Below, piece by piece: positions 24,243-32,945 of a stretch of DNA of 32,981 bases. The position numbers and the translations under genes are program-made. Origin of the DNA: Muribaculaceae bacterium (GTDB lineage Bacteria; Bacteroidota; Bacteroidia; Bacteroidales; G3-4614); the NCBI GenBank assembly GCA_017546805.1, contig JAFYRT010000021.1, forward strand, positions 1-32,981, read 5' to 3'. Below the pieces are notes generated by a model. It was not told where the DNA came from and made no database searches. It was given only the letters and a program-made list of their open reading frames with translations. Positions within the stretch are counted from its first letter, which is position 1; each line of letters begins with the position of its first letter.

Positions 24243-24512
24243 ATGGCAAAAGAATCAATGAAAGCTCGCGAGGTAAAAAGAGCTAAATTAGTTGCAAAAT
24301 ACGCTGCGAAAAAAGCACAACTTAAAGCAGAGGGCGACTACGAAGCTCTTCAATTGATCCCTCGTAATGCCTCAAGTGTAAGACTACACAACCGTTGCAA
24401 ATTGACAGGCCGTCCAAAAGGATATATGCGTCAATTCGGTATTTCGCGTATACAATTCCGCGAAATGGCATCACAAGGATTAATCCCCGGAGTTAAAAAA
24501 GCAAGTTGGTAG
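24243..24512 (+). CDS. rpsN: 30S ribosomal protein S14 (zinc-free type)
   Basis: 89 aa, the longer form without the CxxC zinc ribbon. [19 protein letters not shown], then [20 protein letters not shown] and [26 protein letters not shown]14 belongs to the 30S head. The last codons lie inside a perfect 8-bp hairpin (24500-24521). A 75-nt gap to rpsH follows. Confidence 0.97.
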   Translation: MAKESMKAREVKRAKLVAKYAAKKAQLKAEGDYEALQLIPRNASSVRLHNRCKLTGRPKGYMRQFGISRIQFREMASQGLIPGVKKASW

Positions 24513-24571
24513 AAACTTGCTAAAGCAAAAAAAAGAGTGAGTTAAATATTGTTCGGGTAGTCCGAATCAAT
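24500..24571 (+). promoter_or_regulatory. Two hairpins between rpsN and rpsH
   Basis: AGCAAGTT (24500-24507) pairs with AACTTGCT (24514-24521) over the rpsN stop. A second stem, ATTG-TTCGG (24548-24556) with CCGAA-CAAT (24562-24571, one bulged T), lies 17 nt before ATG 24588. No T tract follows either, so they are not simple terminators. A bulged stem just before the S8 gene suits a possible S8 feedback site (inference). Confidence 0.45.
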
Positions 24572-24587
24572 TTAAAATTTATTTAAT

Positions 24588-24983
24588 ATGACAGATCCAA
24601 TAGCAGATTATCTTACAAGGTTAAGAAATGCAATTAAAGCTCAACACAACGTAGTTGAAGTACCAGCATCAAACCTTAAAAAAGAGATCACAAAAATCCT
24701 TTTTGACAAAGGTTACATACTTAACTATAAGTTTGTAGAAGAGGGTCCTCAAGGAACAATCAAAATTGCCTTGAAATACGATCCAGTGAACAAAGTGAAT
24801 GCAATCAAAAAGTTGGAGAGAGTTTCTTCTCCCGGTTTGCGTAAATACGCCGGACACAAAGAGTTGCCACGTGTACTTAACGGTTTAGGAATAGCAATTA
24901 TTTCTACTTCAAAAGGAGTTATGACCGACAAAGAGGCTCGCAACTTGAATGTAGGAGGTGAAGTGTTGTGTTACGTATATTAA
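24588..24983 (+). CDS. rpsH: 30S ribosomal protein S8
   Basis: 131 aa. S8 binds 16S helix 21 early in assembly and represses the spc operon in E. coli. [40 protein letters not shown] and the C-terminal [20 protein letters not shown] are hallmarks. The start is preceded by a bulged hairpin, unlike most genes here. Confidence 0.98.
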   Translation: MTDPIADYLTRLRNAIKAQHNVVEVPASNLKKEITKILFDKGYILNYKFVEEGPQGTIKIALKYDPVNKVNAIKKLERVSSPGLRKYAGHKELPRVLNGLGIAIISTSKGVMTDKEARNLNVGGEVLCYVY

Positions 24984-24988
24984 TAAAG

Positions 24989-24995
24989 AGGAGGT
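24989..24995 (+). promoter_or_regulatory. Strong Shine-Dalgarno of rplF
   Basis: AGGAGGT stands so that AGGAGG ends 7 nt before ATG 25002, the same spacing as at rplW, rpmC and rpmD. Confidence 0.75.
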
Positions 24996-25001
24996 AAATT
25001 T

Positions 25002-25556
25002 ATGTCAAGAATTGGAAAATTGCCTATCGCTATCCCCGCAGGCGTAACAGTAACAGTAAAAGATAACGTAGTATCGGTAAAAGGACCAAAAGGGGAAATG
25101 GAGCAAACAATTACCGGTGGAATCGCAGTAAACGTTGAGGATGCACAAATCGTAGTGACACGTCCTAACGATGAGAAAGCATCACGTTCATTGCATGGAC
25201 TATACCGCGCTCTAATCAACAACATGGTAACAGGAGTATCGGTAGGTTACAAAAAAGAGTTGGAATTGGTAGGTGTAGGATACCGTGCAGAGAATAATGG
25301 TCAAGTACTAAAACTATCTCTCGGTTTCTCACACGATATATATGTAAAATTGCCAAATGAGGTTAAACTTGAGACAAAAAGTGAGAGAAATAAAAACCCA
25401 CTTATCTTGTTAGAGTCATGCAACAAAGAGTTACTTGGCCTTATCTGTGCAAAAATCCGCACATTCCGTAAACCCGAACCATACAAAGGAAAAGGTATTA
25501 AATTTGTTGGCGAGTATATTCGCAGAAAATCAGGTAAATCGGCTGGTGCTAAATAA
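25002..25556 (+). CDS. rplF: 50S ribosomal protein L6
   Basis: 184 aa. L6 lies near the sarcin-ricin loop and the factor site. SRIGKLPIAIPAGVTV, SVKGPKGEMEQTI, and the second-domain GVGYRAENNGQVLKLSLGFS and PEPYKGKGIKFVGEYIRRKS are conserved. The start is fixed by a Shine-Dalgarno. Confidence 0.98.
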   Translation: MSRIGKLPIAIPAGVTVTVKDNVVSVKGPKGEMEQTITGGIAVNVEDAQIVVTRPNDEKASRSLHGLYRALINNMVTGVSVGYKKELELVGVGYRAENNGQVLKLSLGFSHDIYVKLPNEVKLETKSERNKNPLILLESCNKELLGLICAKIRTFRKPEPYKGKGIKFVGEYIRRKSGKSAGAK

Positions 25557-25578
25557 TTCACGTTAAAAGGTAAATATC

Positions 25579-25920
25579 ATGATGACTAAAATAGAAAGAA
25601 GAATAAAGATTAAAACCCGCATACGTGGTAAAATATCAGGAACAGCTGAAACTCCTCGTATGACAGTCTTCAGAAGCAACAAGCAAATTTACGTACAAAT
25701 CATCGATGATTTGGCTGGAAAAACTTTAGCTTCTGCATCATCAAAAGGATTAGCAGACGGCGATAACAAAGCAGCTGCAGCACAAGTAGGAGAATTAATC
25801 GCGAAAAAGGCTCAAGAGGCAGGAATCACATCGGTAGTATTCGACCGTAACGGTTACCTATATCATGGCCGAGTAAAAGAGCTAGCAGAAGCAGCTCGTA
25901 AGGGTGGACTTAAATTTTAA
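25579..25920 (+). CDS. rplR: 50S ribosomal protein L18
   Basis: 113 aa. L18 binds 5S rRNA with L5. [39 protein letters not shown] and [22 protein letters not shown] fit. Two ATGs are adjacent (25579, 25582); AAAAGG at 25565-25570 is 8 nt before the first, which favours it slightly. rpsE follows after 6 nt. Confidence 0.97.
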   Translation: MMTKIERRIKIKTRIRGKISGTAETPRMTVFRSNKQIYVQIIDDLAGKTLASASSKGLADGDNKAAAAQVGELIAKKAQEAGITSVVFDRNGYLYHGRVKELAEAARKGGLKF

Positions 25921-25926
25921 ACGACA

Positions 25927-26445
25927 ATGGCAGTAAAATATAACAGAGTAAAGTCAACTAACGACTTGGAATTAAAAGACAGATTGGTACACATCAATCG
26001 TGTAACAAAAGTTACAAAAGGAGGTCGTACATTCAGCTTTTCAGCCATCGTAGTAGTAGGTGACGGCAAAGGAATCGTTGGTTACGGATTAGGAAAAGCC
26101 AGCGAGGTAACAGCTGCTATTGCAAAAGGTGTTGAGGCAGCTAAAAAGAACCTTATCAAAGTACCAGTATACAAAGGAACAATTCCTCACGAGCAATTTG
26201 CAAAATTCGGAGGTGCACAAGTTCTAATCAAACCAGCATCACACGGTACCGGAGTAAAAGCAGGAGGTGCGATGCGTTCAGTATTGGAGAGCGTAGGTGT
26301 AACAGACGTATTGGCAAAATCAAAAGGTTCATCAAACCCTCACAACTTGGTAAAAGCTACATTCGTAGCATTAGCAGAGTTGCGTGATGCAGCAATGGTA
26401 GCACGTAACCGTGGAGTGTCAGTAGAAAAAGTATTTAAAGGTTAA
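25927..26445 (+). CDS. rpsE: 30S ribosomal protein S5
   Basis: 172 aa. S5 helps form the mRNA entry and affects accuracy. The double-stranded RNA-binding part has [20 protein letters not shown], then [17 protein letters not shown]; the loop [10 protein letters not shown], where spectinomycin changes map, is ordinary. The C-terminal [20 protein letters not shown] is conserved. Confidence 0.98.
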   Translation: MAVKYNRVKSTNDLELKDRLVHINRVTKVTKGGRTFSFSAIVVVGDGKGIVGYGLGKASEVTAAIAKGVEAAKKNLIKVPVYKGTIPHEQFAKFGGAQVLIKPASHGTGVKAGGAMRSVLESVGVTDVLAKSKGSSNPHNLVKATFVALAELRDAAMVARNRGVSVEKVFKG

Positions 26446-26448
26446 TTT

Positions 26449-26455
26449 AAAGGAG
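26449..26455 (+). promoter_or_regulatory. Strong Shine-Dalgarno of rpmD
   Basis: AAAGGAG ends 7 nt before ATG 26463 and confirms this short gene's start. Confidence 0.7.
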
Positions 26456-26462
26456 CAGAAAA

Positions 26463-26639
26463 ATGAAGACAATTAAGATCACACAAGTAAAAAGCAGGAT
26501 CAAATGTCCAGCTGTCCAAAAGAAAACCCTTGAAGCTTTGGGATTGCGTAAACTAAACCAAACTGTAGAGCAAACAGCTACTCCTCAAATATTGGGAATG
26601 GTTGAGAAAGTAAAACACTTGGTAGTAGTTTCTGAATAA
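26463..26639 (+). CDS. rpmD: 50S ribosomal protein L30
   Basis: 58 aa, a gene easily missed for its size. It reads MKTIKITQVKSRIKCPAVQK then TLEALGLRKLNQTVEQ and ends VEKVKHLVVVSE. The pattern I-K-I-T-Q-V-K-S-x-I and the L-x-A-L-G-L-R-K-L-x-x-T-V core identify L30. It lies between rpsE and rplO, as in other bacteria, with its own Shine-Dalgarno. Confidence 0.95.
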   Translation: MKTIKITQVKSRIKCPAVQKKTLEALGLRKLNQTVEQTATPQILGMVEKVKHLVVVSE

Positions 26640-26670
26640 TTTGTTTTTTGAACAAGAAAAATTAAAAGAT

Positions 26671-27117
26671 ATGAATTTAAGTAATTTAAAACCTGCTGCA
26701 GGTTCTACAAAAAGCCGTAAAAGAATAGGTCGCGGACCCGGTTCAGGAATGGGTGGAACTTCAACAAGAGGACACAAAGGAGCAAAACAACGTTCAGGTT
26801 ACAGCCGTAAACTTGGATTCGAGGGAGGACAAATGCCCCTTCAACGTCGTTTGCCTAAATTTGGATTCAAAAATCCTAATCATGTTGAGTACAAAGCAAT
26901 CAACTTGACAACCATTCAAGCTCTTGCAGAGGCAAAAGGTTTAGAGAAAATAGATGTAAACACTCTAATCGAGGCTGGATTTGTAACCAAAAATCAAATG
27001 GTTAAAATATTAGGAAACGGAACATTGACTGCAAAATTAGAAGTAGCAGCAAACGCTTTCTCAAAATCAGCTGAAGCAGCAATCACTGCTGTAGGAGGAA
27101 CAATCGTTAAACTCTAA
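26671..27117 (+). CDS. rplO: 50S ribosomal protein L15
   Basis: 148 aa. L15 is a late assembly protein with an extended basic N-terminus: MNLSNLKPAAGSTKSRKRIG followed by RGPGSGMGGTSTRGHKGAKQ. The C-terminal globular part is TTIQALAEAKGLEKIDVNTL onward. An in-frame TTG at 26641 would add ten unrelated residues, so ATG 26671 is taken. secY starts 5 nt after the stop. Confidence 0.97.
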   Translation: MNLSNLKPAAGSTKSRKRIGRGPGSGMGGTSTRGHKGAKQRSGYSRKLGFEGGQMPLQRRLPKFGFKNPNHVEYKAINLTTIQALAEAKGLEKIDVNTLIEAGFVTKNQMVKILGNGTLTAKLEVAANAFSKSAEAAITAVGGTIVKL

Positions 27118-27122
27118 TCAAT

Positions 27123-28457
27123 ATGAGAGCGATAGAGACTATAAAAAACATTTGGAAGATAGAAGACTTAAGATATAGAATTCTAACTACCCTATTGCTA
27201 ATAATGGTGTACCGCGTAGGATCTTACGTGGTACTACCTGGCATAGACGTAGAAACACTATCACAACTAGAAAATCAAACACGTGAAGGTTTGATGGCAT
27301 TGTTGGATATGTTCTCAGGAGGTGCGTTCTCAAATGCATCAATATTTGCATTGGGAATCATGCCCTATATCTCTGCATCTATCGTGATTCAACTTTTGGG
27401 AATGGCAATACCCTATTTTCAAAAATTGCAACGTGAAGGCGAGAGCGGACGTCGCAAGTTGAATCAATATACCCGTTACTTGACAGTAGCGATACTTCTA
27501 ATTCAAGCACCTTCATATTTGGTTAACCTAAAAACACAAATAGGAAGTGCAGCCTTCCCAGAAGGAGTGATGTTTATGATAACATCAACAATCATATTGG
27601 CAGCAGGCAGTATGTTTGTATTGTGGTTAGGAGAGCGTATCACAGATAAGGGTATAGGAAACGGAATATCGTTCATAATCTTGATCGGTATTATAGCACG
27701 ATTACCACAAGCATTAGGATTTGAGTTCCTTAATAGAACAGAAACAGCAGCAGGAGGATTAGTAATGTTCCTTGCAGAGATAGTATTCCTATTGTTTGTT
27801 GTAGCAGCATCTATCCTATTGGTACAAGGAACCAGAAAAATACCTGTACAATACGCAAAACGCATTGTAGGTAACAAACAATACGGAGGAGCAAGACAAT
27901 ACATCCCTCTAAAAGTTAACAGTGCGGGAGTAATGCCAATCATCTTTGCACAAGCATTGATGTTCATTCCTATCACAATCGTAGGATTCTCAGCAAGCAA
28001 TGCTTCAAGCTCATTTGTACAAGCATTCACTGACAACACAGGATTCTGGTATAATTTCGTATATGCAATATTGATCATTGTATTCACATATTTCTATACA
28101 GCAATCACTATCCAACCCAATCAAATGGCAGAGGATATGAAACGCAACAATGGATTCATTCCGGGAATCAAACCAGGAAAGAAAACAGCAGAGTACATTG
28201 ATTCAGTAATGTCACGTATAACACTACCCGGTTCACTATTCTTGGCGTTGGTAGCAATCATGCCAGCATTTGCGCAAATAGCAGGAATCAGCGGACAATT
28301 CGCACAATTCTTCGGAGGAACATCGTTGTTGATTCTAGTAGGAGTAATCTTGGATACACTACAACAAATCGAGAGTCACTTGATGATGCACCACTACGAT
28401 GGATTGATGAAATCAGGTAGAATTAAAGGACGTCAAGGTTCTGTTTCAGCATACTAG
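27123..28457 (+). CDS. secY: Preprotein translocase subunit SecY
   Basis: 444 aa, the channel of the Sec translocon in the inner membrane with SecE and SecG. Ten membrane segments are expected. Visible marks are YRVGSYVVLPGID in the first segment, the plug-side LDMFSGGAFSNASIFALGIM, PYISASIVIQLL, ERITDKGIGNGIS and the cytoplasmic loop AEDMKRNNGFIPGIKPGKKT. The length is normal. It sits between rplO and map. Confidence 0.98.
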   Translation: MRAIETIKNIWKIEDLRYRILTTLLLIMVYRVGSYVVLPGIDVETLSQLENQTREGLMALLDMFSGGAFSNASIFALGIMPYISASIVIQLLGMAIPYFQKLQREGESGRRKLNQYTRYLTVAILLIQAPSYLVNLKTQIGSAAFPEGVMFMITSTIILAAGSMFVLWLGERITDKGIGNGISFIILIGIIARLPQALGFEFLNRTETAAGGLVMFLAEIVFLLFVVAASILLVQGTRKIPVQYAKRIVGNKQYGGARQYIPLKVNSAGVMPIIFAQALMFIPITIVGFSASNASSSFVQAFTDNTGFWYNFVYAILIIVFTYFYTAITIQPNQMAEDMKRNNGFIPGIKPGKKTAEYIDSVMSRITLPGSLFLALVAIMPAFAQIAGISGQFAQFFGGTSLLILVGVILDTLQQIESHLMMHHYDGLMKSGRIKGRQGSVSAY

Positions 28458-28472
28458 TCGAAGGCAGATAAA

Positions 28473-29255
28473 ATGATTTATCTTAAAACAGACGAAGAGA
28501 TAGAGTTAATGAGGGATAGTAACCTATTGTTGGCGCAAACAATGGGCGAAATAGCCAAGTGGGTTGCACCAGGAGTTACTACCCTGAAACTCGACTCGAT
28601 AGCCGAACAATATATCAGAGACAACGGAGGAGTACCAAGTTGTTTAGGATATAGCGGATATCCAAATTCGATATGTGCATCCGTAAACGAGCAAGTCGTA
28701 CACGGAATACCATCATCCAAAGAGTTGAAAGATGGAGACATAGTATCGATAGACTTTTGCGTATTGAAGAACGGATTCCATTCCGACTCAACATACACCT
28801 TCCCTGTAGGAGAAGTAAGCTACGAAGTAAAACGCTTACTAAAGACCACAAAAGAGTCGTTGTATGTAGGAATAGAACAAGCAGTAGAAGGTAAGCGTAT
28901 AGGCGATATAAGCAATGCAATACAAACCTATTGCGAAAAACGAGGCTACTCATTAGTTCGTGAGATGTGCGGACACGGCATAGGTCGTCAGATGCACGAA
29001 GCACCCGAGGTGCCAAACTTCGGACGAAGAGGATGCGGTCCCGTATTACGTTCAGGAATGGTAATAGCCATAGAACCTATGGTAAATATGGGCTCACGCA
29101 ATATAGTAATAGAGCGTGATGGGTGGACAGCTCGCACAAAAGATCGCAAACCTGCAGCACACTACGAGTTGTGCGTAGCAGTACGAGAAGGAGCCCCCGA
29201 CATATTATCAACATTCAAATATGTAGAAGAAGTTTTAGGAGATAGATTCATTTAA
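28473..29255 (+). CDS. map: Methionine aminopeptidase type I
   Basis: 260 aa. It removes the initiator Met from new proteins at the ribosome and needs two divalent metals. Metal ligands are visible: Asp in IVSIDFCV and in FHSDSTYTF, His in [14 protein letters not shown], Glu in VIAIEPMV, and Glu in [10 protein letters not shown]. It has no N-terminal zinc extension. It is placed between secY and infA as is typical for Bacteroidetes. Confidence 0.97.
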   Translation: MIYLKTDEEIELMRDSNLLLAQTMGEIAKWVAPGVTTLKLDSIAEQYIRDNGGVPSCLGYSGYPNSICASVNEQVVHGIPSSKELKDGDIVSIDFCVLKNGFHSDSTYTFPVGEVSYEVKRLLKTTKESLYVGIEQAVEGKRIGDISNAIQTYCEKRGYSLVREMCGHGIGRQMHEAPEVPNFGRRGCGPVLRSGMVIAIEPMVNMGSRNIVIERDGWTARTKDRKPAAHYELCVAVREGAPDILSTFKYVEEVLGDRFI

Positions 29256-29269
29256 TTAAAGAAAAACTT

Positions 29270-29488
29270 ATGGCAAAACAAGCAGCAATAGAACAAGACG
29301 GAACAATAGTTGAAGCATTGTCTAATGCTATGTTCAGGGTTGAGTTGGAGAATGGACACGAAATTACCGCCCATATCTCAGGCAAGATGCGCATGCATTA
29401 TATAAGAATACTCCCCGGAGACAAAGTACGAGTAGAGATGTCACCCTACGATTTGTCAAAGGGACGTATAGCGTTTAGATATAAATAA
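29270..29488 (+). CDS. infA: Translation initiation factor IF-1
   Basis: 72 aa, a single OB-fold that blocks the A site during initiation. [40 protein letters not shown] and [20 protein letters not shown] are hallmarks. It is followed by rpmJ after 17 nt. Confidence 0.98.
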   Translation: MAKQAAIEQDGTIVEALSNAMFRVELENGHEITAHISGKMRMHYIRILPGDKVRVEMSPYDLSKGRIAFRYK

Positions 29489-29505
29489 AAAAACGAAATA
29501 AGAAA

Positions 29506-29622
29506 ATGAAAGTAAGAGCATCATTAAAAAAGCGCACACCGGAGTGTAAAATAGTTAGACGCAACGGAAAGTTGTATGTAATTAACAAGAAAAATCCAAA
29601 GTATAAACAACGTCAAGGATAA
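29506..29622 (+). CDS. rpmJ: 50S ribosomal protein L36
   Basis: 38 aa, too short for most gene finders. It reads [20 protein letters not shown] then [18 protein letters not shown]. The KVRAS start and KQRQG end identify L36. Of the four usual zinc ligands only Cys14 remains: the first Cys is Thr, the third Lys and the His is Tyr, so this is the zinc-free form common in Bacteroidetes. It is the last gene before a probable internal promoter. Confidence 0.96.
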   Translation: MKVRASLKKRTPECKIVRRNGKLYVINKKNPKYKQRQG

Positions 29623-29628
29623 TTTTAT

Positions 29629-29636
29629 TATCTTTG
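29629..29636 (+). promoter_or_regulatory. Probable internal promoter before rpsM
   Basis: TATCTTTG matches TAnnTTTG, with a likely start near 29642 and a leader of about 19 nt to rpsM. No TTTG is at the usual distance. This would let the alpha part (rpsM to rplQ) be made at its own level. Confidence 0.55.
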
Positions 29637-29660
29637 CAAAATATTTATCAGTTATAATTT

Positions 29661-30041
29661 ATGGCAGTAAGAATCGTCGGTGTTGACCTACCGCAAAATA
29701 AAAGAGGTGAAATCGCTTTGACCTACATATTCGGTATAGGTCGTAGCGCGTCAAAAACCATCTTGGAGAAAGCTGGAATTGACAAAAACATTAAAGTAAA
29801 AGATTGGACAGACGACCAAGCAGCAAAAGTTCGTGAGATAATTGGTGCAGAGTACAAAGTAGAAGGAGATCTTCGTACAGAAGTACAACTAAATATCAAA
29901 CGATTGATGGATATTGGTTGTTATCGTGGTGTACGTCATCGTAACGGACTTCCCGTTCGTGGACAAAGTACAAAAAACAATGCCCGCACACGTAAGGGTA
30001 AAAAGAAAACCGTTGCAAACAAGAAAAAAGCTACTAAATAA
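29661..30041 (+). CDS. rpsM: 30S ribosomal protein S13
   Basis: 126 aa. S13 bridges to the 50S subunit and contacts the P-site t[43 protein letters not shown] and [20 protein letters not shown] are conserved. The basic tail [14 protein letters not shown] is normal. It is the first gene after the proposed internal promoter. Confidence 0.98.
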   Translation: MAVRIVGVDLPQNKRGEIALTYIFGIGRSASKTILEKAGIDKNIKVKDWTDDQAAKVREIIGAEYKVEGDLRTEVQLNIKRLMDIGCYRGVRHRNGLPVRGQSTKNNARTRKGKKKTVANKKKATK

Positions 30042-30050
30042 TAAGTAAGT

Positions 30051-30440
30051 ATGGCAAAAAAAACAGTCGCAGTAAAGAAGAGAAAAGTACATGTAGGCGT
30101 TGTGGGACAAGCTCACATCCACTCTTCATTTAACAACATCATCGTCTCAATAGCCAACGAAGACGGACAAGTAATCTCTTGGTCTTCTGCAGGTAAAATG
30201 GGATTTAGAGGATCAAAGAAAAATACTCCTTATGCAGCACAAATGGCAGCACAAGACTGCGGAAAAGTTGCATTTGATTTGGGACTTCGCAAAGTAAAAG
30301 CATATGTAAAAGGTCCCGGTAATGGTCGTGAATCAGCAATACGTACAATTGCACAATTAGGAATTGACGTAATTGAGATAATTGACGTTACTCCATTGCC
30401 ACACAATGGATGTCGTCCTCCAAAAAGAAGGAGAGTATAA
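30051..30440 (+). CDS. rpsK: 30S ribosomal protein S11
   Basis: 129 aa. S11 lies on the platform near the E site. [59 protein letters not shown] and [15 protein letters not shown] at the end are standard. A 130-nt structured gap follows before rpsD. Confidence 0.98.
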   Translation: MAKKTVAVKKRKVHVGVVGQAHIHSSFNNIIVSIANEDGQVISWSSAGKMGFRGSKKNTPYAAQMAAQDCGKVAFDLGLRKVKAYVKGPGNGRESAIRTIAQLGIDVIEIIDVTPLPHNGCRPPKRRRV

Positions 30441-30570
30441 GAGTATTTATTAACAGTATTTTTGAGCCACCATCACAAGATGAAATAAAGATTGCCTTTT
30501 ATAATCCTCTCGCAATCGCGGCTGCATCTTAATGGTCAAGATCAAAAAACACAAAAATTAAAAAGTTAAA
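30441..30570 (+). promoter_or_regulatory. Structured leader before rpsD
   Basis: AAGATG (30477-30482) pairs with CATCTT (30525-30530), enclosing GATTGC (30490-30495) with GCAATC (30512-30517). No T tract follows. The gap is far longer than most in the cluster. S4 represses the alpha operon in many bacteria through a pseudoknot leader, so S4 feedback on its own gene is a reasonable guess. Confidence 0.45.
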
Positions 30571-31179
30571 ATGGCAAGATATACAGGCCCTAAATCAAGA
30601 ATTGCACGTAAATTTGGTGAGGCAATTTTTGGAGCAGACAAAGTGTTGTCAAAGAAGAACTATCCTCCAGGACAACACGGACAAAACAAAAGAAGAAAAA
30701 CTTCTGAGTATGGAACTCAACTTGCTGAGAAGCAAAAAGCAAAATACACTTACGGTGTATTAGAGCGTCAGTTCCGCATCCTATTTGAGAAAGCATCTCG
30801 CACAAAAGGTATTACCGGTGAGGTATTGCTACAACTTTTGGAGTCACGTCTTGATAACGTAGTTTACCGTTTGGGTATCGCTCCAACACGTGCAGCTGCT
30901 CGTCAATTAGTATCACACCGTCACATCGTGGTAGATGGTAAAGTAGTAAACATTCCTTCTTACCAACTAAAACCAGGACAAGTAGTAGGTGTTCGTGAGA
31001 AATCAAAATCATTAGAGAACATTACCGATTCACTTGCAGGATTCAACCACAGCAAATATCCTTGGATAGAGTGGGATGAGGCTTCAAAAAGCGGAAAATA
31101 TCTTAACATTCCCGAAAGAGCAGATATTCCTGAGAATATCAAAGAGCAATTAATCGTTGAGTTGTACTCTAAACAATAA
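30571..31179 (+). CDS. rpsD: 30S ribosomal protein S4
   Basis: 202 aa. S4 is a primary 16S binder. [20 protein letters not shown] lacks the N-terminal zinc cysteines of some homologs. [20 protein letters not shown] and the S4 RNA-binding domain [20 protein letters not shown] then [20 protein letters not shown] are clear. It sits between rpsK and rpoA, as in other bacteria. Confidence 0.98.
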   Translation: MARYTGPKSRIARKFGEAIFGADKVLSKKNYPPGQHGQNKRRKTSEYGTQLAEKQKAKYTYGVLERQFRILFEKASRTKGITGEVLLQLLESRLDNVVYRLGIAPTRAAARQLVSHRHIVVDGKVVNIPSYQLKPGQVVGVREKSKSLENITDSLAGFNHSKYPWIEWDEASKSGKYLNIPERADIPENIKEQLIVELYSKQ

Positions 31180-31187
31180 TAAGAATT

Positions 31188-32177
31188 ATGGCGATATTAG
31201 CATTTCAAAAACCCGAAGAGGTAGTCATGGTAGAGGCTACACAGTTCTTTGGAAAATTCGAATTCCGTCCTTTGGAGCCTGGCTACGGTGTTACAGTAGG
31301 CAATGCGTTACGCCGTATTCTCCTCTCTTCATTAGAGGGATTTGCAATCACCTCAATTCGCATTGAGGGAGTTGATCATGAGTTTGCTACCATTCCCGGA
31401 GTAATGGAAGATGTATCAAACATCATCCTAAACCTTAAAAAGGTACGTTTGAAAAGAATCGTAGATGACGTAGAGACAGAAAAAGTATCATTGTCATGTT
31501 CAGGTTCAGAGTTCAAAGCCGGAGATATTAGCAAAGCCTTGTCAAGCTTTGAAGTATTGAATCCCGAGTTGGTAATATGCCATCTTGATTCAAGTGCTAA
31601 ATTTAACATTGAGTTAAACATCAATAAAGGACGTGGATATGTACCTGCAGAGGAGAATGCACAACCTACAGATGCGATAGATGTAATTCCCATCGACTCA
31701 ATTTACACACCAATCAGAAATGTTAAATACTACTACGATCCATATCGTGTAGAGCAAAAAACAGACTATGAGAAGTTGACACTTGAAATCTCAACAGATG
31801 GATCAATACATCCAAAAGATGCATTAAAAGAGGCTGCAAAAATTCTAATACATCACTTTATGATGTTCTCTGATGAGAAAATCACATTGGAGTCGTCAGA
31901 TGGCGATGGAAATGAAGAATTTGATGAAGAGGTATTGCACATGCGTCAGTTGTTGAAGAGCCGTTTGACAGACATGGACCTATCAGTTCGTGCATTGAAC
32001 TGCTTAAAATCAGCAGATGTTGAGACATTAGCAGAATTGGTGGTATTCAACAAAAACGACCTATTAAAATTCCGAAACTTCGGTAAAAAATCACTAAACG
32101 AGTTAGATGACCTTTTGGCAGGATTGAACCTATCTTTCGGAATGGACATCTCTAAGTATAAATTAGATAAAGAATAA
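31188..32177 (+). CDS. rpoA: RNA polymerase alpha subunit
   Basis: 329 aa. The N-terminal domain (about 1-230) dimerises and starts polymerase assembly: [40 protein letters not shown], and [20 protein letters not shown]. The C-terminal domain (about 260-320) has [20 protein letters not shown] and [17 protein letters not shown], the surface that contacts UP elements and activators. It starts 8 nt after rpsD. An apparently typical protein. Confidence 0.98.
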   Translation: MAILAFQKPEEVVMVEATQFFGKFEFRPLEPGYGVTVGNALRRILLSSLEGFAITSIRIEGVDHEFATIPGVMEDVSNIILNLKKVRLKRIVDDVETEKVSLSCSGSEFKAGDISKALSSFEVLNPELVICHLDSSAKFNIELNINKGRGYVPAEENAQPTDAIDVIPIDSIYTPIRNVKYYYDPYRVEQKTDYEKLTLEISTDGSIHPKDALKEAAKILIHHFMMFSDEKITLESSDGDGNEEFDEEVLHMRQLLKSRLTDMDLSVRALNCLKSADVETLAELVVFNKNDLLKFRNFGKKSLNELDDLLAGLNLSFGMDISKYKLDKE

Positions 32178-32182
32178 CAACG

Positions 32183-32659
32183 ATGAGACATAATAAAAAA
32201 TTCAACCACTTGAGCAGAACAGCTTCTCACAGAGCAGCCATGTTGTCAAACATGACTTGTTCATTGATAATGCACAAGCGTATCTTCACAACTTTGGCAA
32301 AAGCTAAAGCATTGAGAATTTATGCTGAGCCTATCATCAACAAGGCAAAAGAAGACACTACAGCATCTCGCCGTGTAGTATTTAGCTACCTACAAGATAA
32401 AAACGCTGTTAAAGAACTTTTCGGAGACATAGCTACTAAAATAGCAGAGCGTAACGGAGGTTACACTAGAATCATTAAAACAGGAACACGTCTTGGAGAC
32501 GGAGCTAAAACTTGTTTCATTGAGCTAGTTGACTACAACGAAAACATGCTAAAAGAGAAAGCTGCTAAAAAAGCAACACGCACTCGCCGTTCTAAAAAGA
32601 GCGCAGAGGCTGCTCCCGCAGTAGAGGCACCAGTTGCTGAAGCACCTGCAGCAGAGTAA
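32183..32659 (+). CDS. rplQ: 50S ribosomal protein L17
   Basis: 158 aa. The core [20 protein letters not shown], the [20 protein letters not shown] segment and [26 protein letters not shown] is L17. About 35 residues beyond the core form a low-complexity Lys then Ala/Pro/Glu tail ([20 protein letters not shown], ending VAEAPAAE), common in Bacteroidetes L17. It is the last gene of the cluster. Confidence 0.97.
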   Translation: MRHNKKFNHLSRTASHRAAMLSNMTCSLIMHKRIFTTLAKAKALRIYAEPIINKAKEDTTASRRVVFSYLQDKNAVKELFGDIATKIAERNGGYTRIIKTGTRLGDGAKTCFIELVDYNENMLKEKAAKKATRTRRSKKSAEAAPAVEAPVAEAPAAE

Positions 32660-32686
32660 TATAGAGTAATAAAAACCTATATACAG

Positions 32687-32720
32687 AAAAAGAGAACGAA
32701 AATTTTCGTTCTCTTTTTTT
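32687..32720. terminator. Strong terminator of the ribosomal cluster
   Basis: A perfect 16-base inverted repeat (AAAAAGAGAACGAAAA and its complement, 32687-32718) with a run of Ts continuing to 32721 on the plus strand. The A run on the other side makes it work in both directions. It lies 27 nt past the rplQ stop. Confidence 0.9.
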
Positions 32721-32721
32721 T

Positions 32722-32840
32722 GTTCGTAGATTTTAAAAGCTATAAAATAACAAGTATAACTTAAATACAATAAAATATGCTTTCGAAATAAGACATTTGC
32801 TATATAAAATTATATGACACCAATAATTTAAAATTATTGC
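32722..32840. other. AT-rich spacer with palindrome at the IS edge
   Basis: No gene is seen. CAATAATTT (32821-32829), A, AAATTATTG (32831-32839) is a perfect palindrome whose last base is one nucleotide from the IS tip at 32841. Confidence 0.6.
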
Positions 32841-32875
32841 TGTCCGATAAAACTTTTTTGAGAGAATAAAAAATT

Positions 32876-32907
32876 AGGACTGGTTCCATATTGCAGGAAT
32901 CAGTCCT
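32876..32907. terminator. Hairpin inside the IS leader (right copy)
   Basis: The same 12-bp stem as at 74-105: AGGACTGGTTCC with GGAATCAGTCCT, then TTTT in the transposase direction. It probably damps transcription entering the element from the ribosomal cluster side. Confidence 0.6.
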
Positions 32908-32945
32908 TTTAGGTTATTTTTGTTTTTGCTCCAACATGTATAACC

